Shown: piece after piece, positions 7,773 through 16,214 of the stretch
How positions within the stretch are numbered: the stretch's first letter is position 1
How the letters are laid out: the number at the start of each line of letters is the position of its first letter
Source of the DNA: Pseudomonas guariconensis
GTDB taxonomy: Bacteria; Pseudomonadota; Gammaproteobacteria; Pseudomonadales; Pseudomonadaceae
Assembly (NCBI RefSeq): GCF_015680235.1
Contig: NZ_JADLJL010000024.1
Location: forward strand, 16,567 to 80,566
DNA length: 64,000 bases
Direction of reading: 5' to 3'
Notes under the pieces: generated by a model
What the model saw: the letters and a program-made list of their open reading frames with translations, nothing else
The model's database searches: none
Told to the model about the DNA's origin: nothing
Program-made: the position numbers and the translations under genes

Positions 7773-10700
7773 CACTTGGCTACCTCGACCGGTTGCACAG
7801 GTGCGGGCTTGCGCTTGAGCAGCGTCAGCACCCAGACGAAACAGATCGGCACGAACATCACGCCTAGCAAGGTGGCACTGAGCATGCCGCCGATCACACC
7901 GGTACCGATGGCGCGCTGGCTGGCGGCTCCCGCGCCGGAGGCGATGGCCAGTGGCACCACGCCGAGGATGAACGCCATGGAGGTCATCACGATCGGACGC
8001 AAACGCAGGCGCGCGGCCTCGATGGCGGCGTCGCACAGGCTATAGCCCTTCTCCCACAGTTCTTTGGCGAACTCGACGATGAGGATGGCGTTCTTCGCCG
8101 CCAGGCCAATGATGGTGATCAAGCCGACCTTGAAGTACACGTCGTTGGGCATGCCGGTGAGCGTCACCGCCCACACCGCACCCAGGGCACCAATCGGCAC
8201 GATCAACATGACTGTCAGCGGGATCGCCCAGCTTTCGTACAGCGCCACCAGCAGCAGGAACACCACCAGAATGGCCAGGGCGAACAGGCTGGCCGCCTGG
8301 CCGTTGGACACCTTCTCCTGGTAGGAAAGGCCCGTCCAGGCGTAGCCGATACCCGGCGGCAGCTCGCTGACCAGGCGCTCCATCTCGGCCATCGCCTGGC
8401 CGGTACTGTGCCCCGGCGAAGCGTCGCCGGCGATGCGGATAGATGGGTAGCCGTTGTAGCGCACCAGTTGCACCGGCCCCTCTTCCCACTGGGTGGTGAC
8501 GAAGGCGCTGAACGGCACCTGCTCGCCATTGACATTCGGAGCATAGAGGCGCAGCACGCTTTCGGGGGTCATGCGTTCGCCTTGCTCAGCCTGCACCACC
8601 ACGCGCTGCTGGCGCCCGGCATTGGTGAAGTCGTTGATCACCGCCGAACCGAAAGCGGTGGCCAAGGTGCTGTTGATGGCCTCGAAGCTCACGCCCAGCG
8701 TTCGGGCTTTTTCCCGGTCGATGTGCACGCGCAACTGCGGCGCCTCGGCCAGGCCTTCCATCATCGCGTAGAGAATCACCGGGTTGCCGTTGGCACGGGC
8801 CAGCAGTTGGTCACGGGCGGCGAGCAGTGCTTCACGGCCAAGGCCGCCACGGTCCATCAGACGCAGGGCGAAACCTCCGGAGTTGCCCAGGCCGTCGATG
8901 GGCGGAGGCATGACCGCGGTGATGGTGCCGTCACCGTTGGCGGCGAACTGGGCATTGATCGCTGCCGTTTCCGCCTCCGCCGATTGCGTCTTGTCACGCT
9001 GCGACCAGTCCTTGAAGGTGGGGAACGCCAGCGCGGCGTTGTCGCCCTGGCCCGAGAAACTGAAGCCGCTGACGATGAACGAGTTGGCCACCGCCTCACG
9101 AGACATCAGGAATTTTTCCAGCGTCTCGGCGGTGTGGTCGGTGCGTACCCGGCTGGCGCCTGGCGGCAACTGTACGTCGACGACGCTGTAGCCCAGGTCT
9201 TCAGCTGGCACGAAGGCCTCCGGTAGACGCAGGTAGGAATAGCCCAGCACCACCAGGATGCCGACATACGCCAGCATCCAGCGCCCGGCACGCGCCACCA
9301 GCTCGCTGTTGAGCAGCGAATAGCGCTCGGTGATACGGGCAAAGCCACGGTTGAAGGCACCGAAGAAACCGCCCTTCTCATGATGGCCATGGGGCACCGG
9401 CTTGAGCAGCGTGGCGCACAGCGCTGGGGTGAAGGTCAGGGCCAGGAAGCCGGAGAACAGGATCGAGACAGCCAGAGACACAGAGAACTGCTGGTAGATC
9501 ACCCCCACCGAACCGGACATGAACGCCAAAGGCAGGAATACCGCCGCCAGCACCAGGGTGATACCAATAATGGCCCCGGAAACCTGCCCCATGGCCTTGA
9601 TGGTCGCCTCCACCGGCGATAGGCCTTCCTCGGCCATCAAGCGCTCGACGTTCTCCACCACCACGATGGCGTCGTCCACCAGGATGCCGATGGCCAGCAC
9701 CATGCCGAACATGGTCATCATGTTCACCGAGAAGCCGAGCAGCTTCATGATCATCAGTGTCCCGAGCAGGCACACCGGTACCACGATCGAGGGCACCAGG
9801 GTGTAGCGGACGTTCTGCAGGAACAGGAACATCACCAGGAACACCAGCACCATGGCTTCGATCAGGGTGTGGATCACCTTCTCGATGGCCACATCGACGA
9901 AGCGCGAGGTGTCGTACGGCACCGAATACTCGACCCCTTCGGGGAAGAACTGCGACAGTTCGGCCAAGCGCTCCTTGACCTGCGTCGCGGTCTGGATGGC
10001 GTTGGCGCCCGGCGCCAGCTGCACCGCGCCGGCCACCGCCGGGTGGCCGTTCAGACGTGCCGACAGGTTGTAGTTCTCGCTACCGATGGCCATGCGCGCG
10101 ACATCCCCCAGACGCACGCTGGAGCCATCCGGGTTGGCGCGCAGGACGATGCCGGCGAAAGCCTCCGGCGTGTCGAGGGTGCCATGCACCGCCAGGGTGG
10201 CGGTCAGCTCCTGCTCGCTGGCGCCCGGCGTGCTGCCGAAGCTGCCGGCCGGTACCTGGACGTTCTGGCCGCGAATCGCCGTGTTGATGTCGTCGATGGA
10301 CAGGCCATAGCCCACCAGTTTCTGCGGGTCCACCCAGACCCGCATGGCCGCTTCCGAGGCGAAGAACTGCAGCTTGCCCACGCCAGGCACGCGCAGCAGT
10401 TCGTTGTTGATGTTACGCGCGGCATAGTCGGCCAAGGCCGTGGTATCGCCACGGTTGCCGGCCGTGCTGGTCAGGGCGTAGATCAGCAGGAAGCCGGAAC
10501 TGGCCTGCTCGACTTTCAGCCCTTGGGTCAGCACCGCCTGAGGCATGCGCGCCTCGGCCTGTTTCAAACGGTTCTGCACATCGACCTGCGCCATGTCCGG
10601 GTCGGTGCCTGGCTCGAAGGTCACCATCACTTCGGCCACGCCGTTGGAGTTGTTGGTGGACTCGTAGTACAGCAGGCCCTTGGCGCCATTGAGCGACTGT

Positions 10701-10897
10701 TCGATGATGCTGGTCACCGACTCCACCATGACCTTGGCCGAAGCGCCGGGGTAGGAGGCGGTGATGGAAATCTGCGGGGGCGCCACGTTGGGGTACTGGG
10801 CCACAGGCAAGGATGGAATCACCAGCAGGCCCGCCAATGAAATGAACAACGCCACGACCCAGGCGAAGTTCGGGCGATGGATGAAGAACCTGGACAT
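7772..10897 (-). CDS. mexD: MexD-like RND multidrug efflux transporter
   Basis: A 1041-residue HAE1-type RND pump of the inner membrane: 12 TM helices in two halves with two large periplasmic loops. The proton-relay acidic pair is visible in TM4 (GILVDDAIVVVEN). Long stretches recall P. aeruginosa MexD (N-terminus FFIHRPNFAWVVALFISLAG; C-terminus QRAIGTGVIGGMLSATLLGV). Expected substrates by analogy are fluoroquinolones, cationic biocides and membrane-damaging agents. The start at 10897 is chosen because GAGGAAGTGAG directly precedes this ATG; an in-frame ATG at 10915 would overlap mexC. Confidence 0.94.
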   Translation of the reverse strand: MSRFFIHRPNFAWVVALFISLAGLLVIPSLPVAQYPNVAPPQISITASYPGASAKVMVESVTSIIEQSLNGAKGLLYYESTNNSNGVAEVMVTFEPGTDPDMAQVDVQNRLKQAEARMPQAVLTQGLKVEQASSGFLLIYALTSTAGNRGDTTALADYAARNINNELLRVPGVGKLQFFASEAAMRVWVDPQKLVGYGLSIDDINTAIRGQNVQVPAGSFGSTPGASEQELTATLAVHGTLDTPEAFAGIVLRANPDGSSVRLGDVARMAIGSENYNLSARLNGHPAVAGAVQLAPGANAIQTATQVKERLAELSQFFPEGVEYSVPYDTSRFVDVAIEKVIHTLIEAMVLVFLVMFLFLQNVRYTLVPSIVVPVCLLGTLMIMKLLGFSVNMMTMFGMVLAIGILVDDAIVVVENVERLMAEEGLSPVEATIKAMGQVSGAIIGITLVLAAVFLPLAFMSGSVGVIYQQFSVSLAVSILFSGFLALTFTPALCATLLKPVPHGHHEKGGFFGAFNRGFARITERYSLLNSELVARAGRWMLAYVGILVVLGYSYLRLPEAFVPAEDLGYSVVDVQLPPGASRVRTDHTAETLEKFLMSREAVANSFIVSGFSFSGQGDNAALAFPTFKDWSQRDKTQSAEAETAAINAQFAANGDGTITAVMPPPIDGLGNSGGFALRLMDRGGLGREALLAARDQLLARANGNPVILYAMMEGLAEAPQLRVHIDREKARTLGVSFEAINSTLATAFGSAVINDFTNAGRQQRVVVQAEQGERMTPESVLRLYAPNVNGEQVPFSAFVTTQWEEGPVQLVRYNGYPSIRIAGDASPGHSTGQAMAEMERLVSELPPGIGYAWTGLSYQEKVSNGQAASLFALAILVVFLLLVALYESWAIPLTVMLIVPIGALGAVWAVTLTGMPNDVYFKVGLITIIGLAAKNAILIVEFAKELWEKGYSLCDAAIEAARLRLRPIVMTSMAFILGVVPLAIASGAGAASQRAIGTGVIGGMLSATLLGVMFVPICFVWVLTLLKRKPAPVQPVEVAK

Positions 10898-10911
10898 CTC
10901 ACTTCCTCGCA

Positions 10912-12045
10912 TCACTGAACAGCAGCCGTTTGTTTCTGCACTGGCGCCACCGGCATACCGGGGGCCAACCCTGCCGGGCTGCCGACGATCACCTGATCAC
11001 CCGGCTCCAGCCCCTCGGTAATCTGCCAGCGCGAGCCCTGCATCACGCCGGTTCGCACGACGCGTGCCTCAGCGAGGCCATTGGCGGCGACCAATACCCG
11101 CGCCTGGCCGTCACTGCCTCGCTGGACCGCACGCTGGGGGACCAGGATGGCGTGGTTGTCGGTGCCTTGAGGCGTGCGCACGCGCACATACATGCCCGGC
11201 AAGAGGGTGCCGTCCGCGTTATCGAAACGCCCACGCAGGGTGACCTGGCCGGTACCGCGGTCCACACTCACATCGGTGAACATGAGCTCGCCCGAGCGCT
11301 GGAAATCGGTGCCTTCCACTTGCGCGGTCAGGCGCTGGCTGTCGGCCGAAAGTGCGCCGTCCTTCACCGCTTGTCGCAGGCGCAGCGCGTCAGCAGCAGA
11401 CTGCGTGAAGTCGATGTAGATTGGGTCGAGTTGCTGGATACGCGCCATCAGCGTCGCATCCCCCTGCCCCACCAACGCGCCTTCGGTGGCCAGCGCACGG
11501 CCAATGCGTCCGGAGATCGGCGCAGTGACAGTGGCGTAACCCAGGTTAAGGCGTGCGGCCTGCACATCGGCCTGCGCGGAACGCACCGCCGCACGGGCAC
11601 TGCGCAACTCGGCAGTGGCGCTGTCGAAGTCCTGCTGGCTGACCGCCTCGATCTTGACCAGCGGCTCATAGCGCTTCACACGTGCCTGGGCTTCCTGCTG
11701 CACGGCCTGGGCACGGGCGAGGTCGGCCTCGGCGCGGGCCAGGGCGGCCTTGAACGGCGCCGGGTCGATCTGGAACAGCACATCCCCCGCCTTGACGTCA
11801 GCCCCTTCCTCGAAGCGCTTGTGCAACACGATACCCGGCACCCGCGCCCGCACCTCTGCGACGCGCATCGGCTCGACCCGGCCCGGCAACTCAGCGGCCA
11901 AGGTCACTTGCTCGGAGGCCAACGTCACGATTTCCACCGGGTAGCTCGCATTGGCTGCACCGTCCTGCTCTGCTGCGGGCTCGCACCCGGCCAAGGCAAT
12001 CGCCACAGCGAGTACGCCCACTCTTATCGAACCTGTCTTGCCCAT
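10912..12045 (-). CDS. mexC: MexC-like periplasmic adaptor lipoprotein
   Basis: A 377-residue membrane-fusion protein that couples the RND pump to the outer-membrane channel. It has a lipobox (IALAGC, Cys21), a biotinyl-lipoyl half (VRARVPGIVLHKRFEEGADV), a coiled-coil hairpin (about 95-165), a second lipoyl half (ATVTAPISGRIG) and a beta-barrel/membrane-proximal region. First gene of the operon; it ends 14 bp before mexD. ATG 12045 is chosen; an in-frame GTG lies one codon upstream. Confidence 0.9.
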   Translation of the reverse strand: MGKTGSIRVGVLAVAIALAGCEPAAEQDGAANASYPVEIVTLASEQVTLAAELPGRVEPMRVAEVRARVPGIVLHKRFEEGADVKAGDVLFQIDPAPFKAALARAEADLARAQAVQQEAQARVKRYEPLVKIEAVSQQDFDSATAELRSARAAVRSAQADVQAARLNLGYATVTAPISGRIGRALATEGALVGQGDATLMARIQQLDPIYIDFTQSAADALRLRQAVKDGALSADSQRLTAQVEGTDFQRSGELMFTDVSVDRGTGQVTLRGRFDNADGTLLPGMYVRVRTPQGTDNHAILVPQRAVQRGSDGQARVLVAANGLAEARVVRTGVMQGSRWQITEGLEPGDQVIVGSPAGLAPGMPVAPVQKQTAAVQ

Positions 12046-12078
12046 CACTCACCCGAGCCTTGATTGAAAACGGGGCGA

Positions 12079-12107
12079 ATGCTACTTTTCAAACCCAGAT
12101 GAGTCAA
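12079..12107 (-). promoter_or_regulatory. Predicted sigma-70 promoter of mexC
   Basis: Read on the minus strand: -35 TTGACT (12107-12102), a 17-bp spacer, and -10 TAGCAT (12084-12079), 33 bp before the mexC start. The -35 box lies inside the repressor palindrome, the arrangement expected for direct repression. Confidence 0.65.
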
Positions 12108-12118
12108 TAATGTCTCAT
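12099..12118. promoter_or_regulatory. Predicted NfxB-family operator between mexC and its divergent repressor
   Basis: ATGAGTCAATAATGTCTCAT pairs at 8 of 10 positions between its halves. It covers the -35 box of mexC and the first ATG of the divergent repressor gene, so one bound dimer could silence both. A 16/20 match lies upstream of nfxB at 5640-5659. Confidence 0.65.
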
Positions 12119-12706
12119 AAAAATCAAACAAGACTCCTCATGACCACTTCAGGCTTCCCACCTTCATCGCTTCCCGCCAAGCTGGTGAATGCTCTCTATG
12201 CCGCTGCCGCCTTGCGGCCCAGAGCGTCCATGGGTGAACTGGCGGCGTTGGCGGGCATCAGCCGGGCCACCTTGCACCGTTACTGCGGGACGAGAGACAA
12301 CCTCGATAGCCAGCTCGAACAGCACGCCAAAGACACGCTGATGCACATCCTCGACAACAGCGATACGTTGGCCTCCACAGAGCCCCTGGCCGCGTTGCGT
12401 CAGTTGATCCACGCGCACCTGGCCCAAAGTGAACTGATCGCATTCCTCGCCTCCCGTTACCCTGTGCACATGAGCGTGCAGCACGACCTGCGGTTCTATC
12501 TGGAACGGCTCGATGCATTGTTCTTCAGCGGCCAGCGACAGGGTGTATTTCGCGCGGATGTCACCGCGGCATTGCTGACCGAGATGTTCGTATCGCTGTT
12601 GCATGGCATGGTCGATGCCCGCCAACGAGGGCGCGCGCCAAGGGAGAGTGCAACGGTGCTGGAGAACGCGTTCTTGCAGGGCATTGCAGCGCGGGCGCCC
12701 TGTTGA
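12110..12706 (+). CDS. Second NfxB-family TetR repressor (EsrC-like?)
   Basis: A 198-residue TetR-type repressor paralogous to nfxB in this window: it shares SRATLHRYCGTRDNL (SKATLHRFCGTRDNL in NfxB), LDALFFSGQRQGVFRADVTA and MVDARQRGRA, while the ligand domain between them has diverged. It is divergent from mexC across 64 bp containing the shared operator. P. aeruginosa has an NfxB paralogue, EsrC, downstream of oprJ; here the two positions look swapped. Start uncertain: ATG 12110 lies inside the operator and ATG 12140 is an alternative; neither has a strong ribosome site. Confidence 0.85.
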   Translation: MSHKNQTRLLMTTSGFPPSSLPAKLVNALYAAAALRPRASMGELAALAGISRATLHRYCGTRDNLDSQLEQHAKDTLMHILDNSDTLASTEPLAALRQLIHAHLAQSELIAFLASRYPVHMSVQHDLRFYLERLDALFFSGQRQGVFRADVTAALLTEMFVSLLHGMVDARQRGRAPRESATVLENAFLQGIAARAPC

Positions 12707-12714
12707 GCGCCCGC
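12691..12714 (+). terminator. Hairpin at the end of the second repressor gene
   Basis: An 8-bp stem GCGGGCGC/GCGCCCGC whose loop contains the stop codon. No T-run follows, so intrinsic termination would be weak. Confidence 0.4.
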
Positions 12715-12767
12715 ATGGGGGGCAACAGCCGTGAGGCCGCTATTGCGTCAAAGGTAGGGAATGAACG

Positions 12768-14021
12768 CTATTGCTCGTCGCCATCGAGCGGCGTACTCCA
12801 GATCACCAGCTCAAGGGCAGCGGCGATCTGGATGCGATGGTCGGCAAGCGGGACCGGCAGCAGGTCCTGGGCGCGCTCCAGTCGGCGCAGCAAGGTGTTG
12901 CGATGCGTACCCAGTACCTCGGCGGTCTGGGTGATGTTGCAGCCATTGGCCAGGAAGGCGTGCAACGAATGCTGAAGTACCGTGGGCTCGGTCGCCAAGC
13001 GCCCCAGGGTGCTCAAGACGAACTGCCTGGCCGCGCGGGCATCTTGGGTCATCAGCGACACCATCCTCACCTGATCGATCGTGGCAACGGCAGGTGAACC
13101 CGCCAACCGGCCCATCAACCGCTGGGTGGTCAAGGCTTCCAGGTGCGAGCGCCGGAAGCCATTCATCCCCGCGCCCGCCGAACCGATTGCCGCGCGTATC
13201 TTGGGAAATTGTCGAGCGACACCTTGCAAAAGGTACAGGTCCAGCGGCTTTGCCGCATTGCACCAGGCCCACAGGGTCGCAGGGCCGGCGAATACGATCA
13301 GAGGCGCTACCGTACCCGTGAGCTGCGCCAGGGCTCGCGCCATATCTTCCAGGGGGCGAATCTCGGCGTCCGGGGTTTCGCTCCAGACGAGGCAGGCGTG
13401 ATGCCTCTGAGCCAGGCTGTAGCCCAGTCGCCTGCCAAATTGCTCGGCGTCCACATCCCTGCCGTCGAGCAGCCGGCTGACGAGGCTGCGTTTATCGATA
13501 GGGTCGTCATGGGCCTGGGCGCTCTTTTCTTCGAGGATGATCTGGGTCACCACACGCATGTTGCTGTCGATGAACGTAGAGATCGACCGCGACGAGACCT
13601 CCAGGAACTCCGCGAGCAGCGCGGGATCCTGCGTCAGGCTGAAGGCCATCTTCATCCACAGGTCCCAGGCTGCGTTCTGTGTCGACCTTGCGACATTCAT
13701 CAGCAGCTCGGAGAGCCCCCTGCGGGCGAGCTCCCTGGCCGTGTCCACCATGTCAGCAGACACGTAGGGCTCCACCGGCTCCCCAGGGCGCTGCAGATTG
13801 GCATTGGCCCAGTGCAGCAACTCTGCCCGATTGGCGCGCCGGCACGCGGCGAGGATGACCGGATCCTCCAGCAACTTGGCATCTTCCGGTGTAGAAAACA
13901 GTGCCTGGTTCAGGCGCTCGATCCACTCGGGCGGCAGCGCCTGAGCGAGTTCGGCGCCTTTGCGCATGAGCTCGCGAACGGCTTCCGAGGGGCGTGGCCA
14001 GGGGAATGGCGTGCTGGTCAT
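12768..14021 (-). CDS. PucR/CdaR family transcriptional regulator
   Basis: A 417-residue regulator with a C-terminal PucR-type helix-turn-helix (LHAFLANGCNITQTAEVLGT followed by HRNTLLRRLERAQ), a central GGDEF-like CdaR region and an N-terminal helical sensor of unknown ligand. Regulators of this type often activate purine, amino acid or aromatic catabolic genes beside them. It is divergent from the PhyH dioxygenase gene at 14261, its likeliest target. ATG 14021 is chosen because the protein aligns well from MTSTPFPW; an upstream in-frame ATG at 14081 adds 20 residues. No good ribosome site is visible for either. Confidence 0.85.
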   Translation of the reverse strand: MTSTPFPWPRPSEAVRELMRKGAELAQALPPEWIERLNQALFSTPEDAKLLEDPVILAACRRANRAELLHWANANLQRPGEPVEPYVSADMVDTARELARRGLSELLMNVARSTQNAAWDLWMKMAFSLTQDPALLAEFLEVSSRSISTFIDSNMRVVTQIILEEKSAQAHDDPIDKRSLVSRLLDGRDVDAEQFGRRLGYSLAQRHHACLVWSETPDAEIRPLEDMARALAQLTGTVAPLIVFAGPATLWAWCNAAKPLDLYLLQGVARQFPKIRAAIGSAGAGMNGFRRSHLEALTTQRLMGRLAGSPAVATIDQVRMVSLMTQDARAARQFVLSTLGRLATEPTVLQHSLHAFLANGCNITQTAEVLGTHRNTLLRRLERAQDLLPVPLADHRIQIAAALELVIWSTPLDGDEQ

Positions 14022-14115
14022 GATCAGTGCAAATCGCTCAAAAATCGTCTGGTAAATGGTGCAGTACGTACCTTGGCTCAAGGCCAGTGGAAACCTAGCA
14101 TGAACTCACTGCCTG

Positions 14116-14123
14116 AACAAAAA
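14116..14123 (+). promoter_or_regulatory. A-rich Hfq/Crc-type motif before AAGGAGG
   Basis: AACAAAAA satisfies the AANAANAA pattern of Hfq/Crc targets and lies a few bases before a strong Shine-Dalgarno sequence (AAGGAGG, 14128-14134). It would expose the leader of the dioxygenase transcript to catabolite repression. Confidence 0.35.
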
Positions 14124-14138
14124 ATACAAGGAGGCACC

Positions 14139-14303
14139 GTGACGCTTCATGTCCCTTTTTTGGGTTTAGCGCAGTGGCAAGCGGGTTTGTTTCCTGATGC
14201 CAGCAGTTGGGGGGATCAACCCGCCTGCGCCAACCGTTCTTTCAATCTGGAGTGTTCTCAATGTCAGCCTCTCGCGACTCCATGCCAAGCCTGCCCGTGG
14301 TAA
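14139..14303 (+). CDS. Possible 54-residue leader ORF overlapping the PhyH start
   Basis: AAGGAGG stands four bases before a GTG opening a 54-codon frame (MTLHVPFLGLAQWQAG at its start) that ends inside the PhyH gene in another frame, so its last 14 codons overlap that gene. The strong ribosome site and the A-rich motif before it are the only evidence; the peptide resembles nothing I know. If translated, it could couple or gate PhyH translation. It may equally be chance. Confidence 0.25.
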   Translation: MTLHVPFLGLAQWQAGLFPDASSWGDQPACANRSFNLECSQCQPLATPCQACPW

Positions 14304-15130
14304 CCCGCTCGACTTCAGCGCAAGAGATTGCGCTGCTGAGCGACCAAGCAGGAGCGGTCATCATTCGCAACTTCATGACCCCCGAACAAGTCGTGCGGAT
14401 CAACAACGAACTCGACGCTCCCTTGGCCGCGCTCGATGCCGGCTCCAAGCATGAGCACGCGCTGATCGCCGAGTTCCACGGCCATCAGACCAAACGGCTC
14501 ACCAACCTCGTCACCCACAGCAAGACCTTTCGTGAGGAAATCCTCGATGACGACCTCTTTCACGAACTGGGAAACGTGCTTTTCGCTCCGGAGTGCGGTG
14601 ACTGGTGGCTGACCACGGCCCAGTTGATCGAGATCGGCCCGGGCAACAAAGCGCAAATGCTGCACCGCGACATGGCGCAGTACCAACCGTTCGTGGCCAT
14701 GAACAAACATGCGCCACGCGCCATCACCAACCTGATGCTGGCGCTGACCGATTTCACCGAGGAAAACGGCGCCACGCGCTTGATTCCGGGGAGCCAGGAC
14801 TGGGATGACTTCAACGACGTCGGAACCCCAGAGATGACGATCCCCGCCCTGCTGAAAGCTGGTGATGCCGTGCTGTTCGGCGGTAAGGTCGTTCACGGTG
14901 GCGGGGCCAACGTGACCGCTGACTATTACCGTCGCGGACTGACCATCCCGATGCAGGCTTCGATCATCACGCCTGAAGAAGCCTACCCGTTGATCGTGCC
15001 GCTCGAGCTGGTGCGCACGCTTTCTCCACGCGTTCAGAAGATCCTCGGTTTCCGCTCCCAATACCCCAATGGCAGCCCAGGCCTTTGGCAGCATAACTAC
15101 GCAGACCTGACGGATTACCTTCAGCTCTAG
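14261..15130 (+). CDS. Phytanoyl-CoA dioxygenase (PhyH) family oxygenase 1
   Basis: A 289-residue Fe(II)/2-oxoglutarate-dependent dioxygenase-like protein with the facial triad His135-x-Asp137 (LHRDMAQ) and distal His212 (VVHGGGAN), plus the family segment ALTDFTEENGATRLIPGS. It should hydroxylate or oxidatively modify a small, probably lipophilic substrate. A second homologue at 24250 shares the same core. Start ATG 14261 has GGAG eight bases upstream. It is divergent from the PucR regulator and followed by a strong terminator, so it is a single-gene unit. Confidence 0.85.
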   Translation: MSASRDSMPSLPVVTRSTSAQEIALLSDQAGAVIIRNFMTPEQVVRINNELDAPLAALDAGSKHEHALIAEFHGHQTKRLTNLVTHSKTFREEILDDDLFHELGNVLFAPECGDWWLTTAQLIEIGPGNKAQMLHRDMAQYQPFVAMNKHAPRAITNLMLALTDFTEENGATRLIPGSQDWDDFNDVGTPEMTIPALLKAGDAVLFGGKVVHGGGANVTADYYRRGLTIPMQASIITPEEAYPLIVPLELVRTLSPRVQKILGFRSQYPNGSPGLWQHNYADLTDYLQL

Positions 15131-15196
15131 CATCCAGCGTTGACTTGCCTGGCCCTGAAGGTGCCACGACCATCCAAACGCCCAGGCAAGGAAACA

Positions 15197-15228
15197 GGCC
15201 AGGCATCGGTTTGCGATGCCTGGCCTTT
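15197..15228 (+). terminator. Bidirectional terminator between PhyH and the Ycf48-like gene
   Basis: A perfect 12-bp stem GGCCAGGCATCG/CGATGCCTGGCC with a 5-base loop, followed by TTT on the plus strand, between convergent genes. Confidence 0.75.
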
Positions 15229-15241
15229 GAGCGCCAGCCCT

Positions 15242-16204
15242 TCACTCCCGATAGGGCATTACCCCACGACGTGAAAACAGAACCGGTGTGCCATCGGCAT
15301 TGAACAGCGCCGCCGTCAGCGATAGGCCATCAGCCGACTGGGTTTCCTCGAAACTGTGTCCACCATCACTGCTCTGCACCATCAGCCCGTCCAACCCGAC
15401 CGCCAGCACACGAGAGCCCGCTACCGCTACGCAAGTGACAGAGCCCTTGCTTTGCGTGGGCACTCGGCGAAAGCCCTTGCCGTCCGCTGAACCCTGCAAC
15501 AAGGTACCGCGCTGGCCACCCAGTAGCAGACGCCCATCGGCCAGTACCGCGCCTGACCACAGGGTGCCTTCGTAGCCGGTATCCAGGTAACGCCAATTCT
15601 TCCCCTGGTCTTCGGAATGCAGCACCTGCCCATGCTCGGCCGTGGCGTAAAGCGTGCCGCGGCTGTCGGCAAACAGCCCCATCAGGTTGAGGTCGGCCCG
15701 CTTGGCCCCGGGCGGCGCTTGCACCGCCTGCTCAGCCCACGTCAGCCCCCCATCCTCGGTCGTCAGCACCAACGACCAGAGCCCTACCGCCACGCCCTGC
15801 CGGGCATTGAAGAAGTGCACGGCGAACAGCGGTCGGTCTTCTTCGGTGGCCAGGCGCTGGACCTGCCAGGACTCCCCACCATCGGTGGTGGCCAGGATCG
15901 CGCCCCAGTGGCCCACCGCCCACCCGCGCTTGGCATCCACGAACGACACCCCCGTCAATGGCGTGGACAGCGGTACCGACCTCGCCTGGCGCCACTGCTT
16001 GCCCTGGTCGTCGGACAACAACACGACACCGTGGTCGCCCACGGCAACCACGCGCTCCCCGGCCCAGCTGGCGGCCAGCATGGTGGCCTGCGTGGCATTG
16101 CTCGCCTGTACGGCCGGCACGGCCTGCAACGGCGCGGCCTGAAGAGACATCAGCGGCAATGCTGCTGCGAGCAAGGCCGCGGTGAATGAAACCCTGAATT
16201 TCAT
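15242..16204 (-). CDS. Ycf48-like/BNR-repeat periplasmic protein
   Basis: A 320-residue secreted protein: signal peptide ending near SLQA (residue 23), then a seven-bladed beta-propeller of BNR/Ycf48-type repeats (GDHGVVLLSDDQGKQW, GHWGAILATTDGGESW, AEHGQVLHSEDQGKNW). Such proteins repeatedly occur next to MMPL transporters with DUF1302 and DUF1329 proteins; a scaffold role is inferred, no activity is established. Last gene of the four-gene envelope operon, 10 bp after the pump, with GGAGAG before the ATG. Confidence 0.85.
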   Translation of the reverse strand: MKFRVSFTAALLAAALPLMSLQAAPLQAVPAVQASNATQATMLAASWAGERVVAVGDHGVVLLSDDQGKQWRQARSVPLSTPLTGVSFVDAKRGWAVGHWGAILATTDGGESWQVQRLATEEDRPLFAVHFFNARQGVAVGLWSLVLTTEDGGLTWAEQAVQAPPGAKRADLNLMGLFADSRGTLYATAEHGQVLHSEDQGKNWRYLDTGYEGTLWSGAVLADGRLLLGGQRGTLLQGSADGKGFRRVPTQSKGSVTCVAVAGSRVLAVGLDGLMVQSSDGGHSFEETQSADGLSLTAALFNADGTPVLFSRRGVMPYRE

Positions 16205-16214
16205 GCTTCTCTCC

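Noticed and set aside
6426..8045. A 539-codon open frame on the plus strand across oprJ
   Set aside because: Antisense to a clear outer-membrane channel gene and without protein features of its own.
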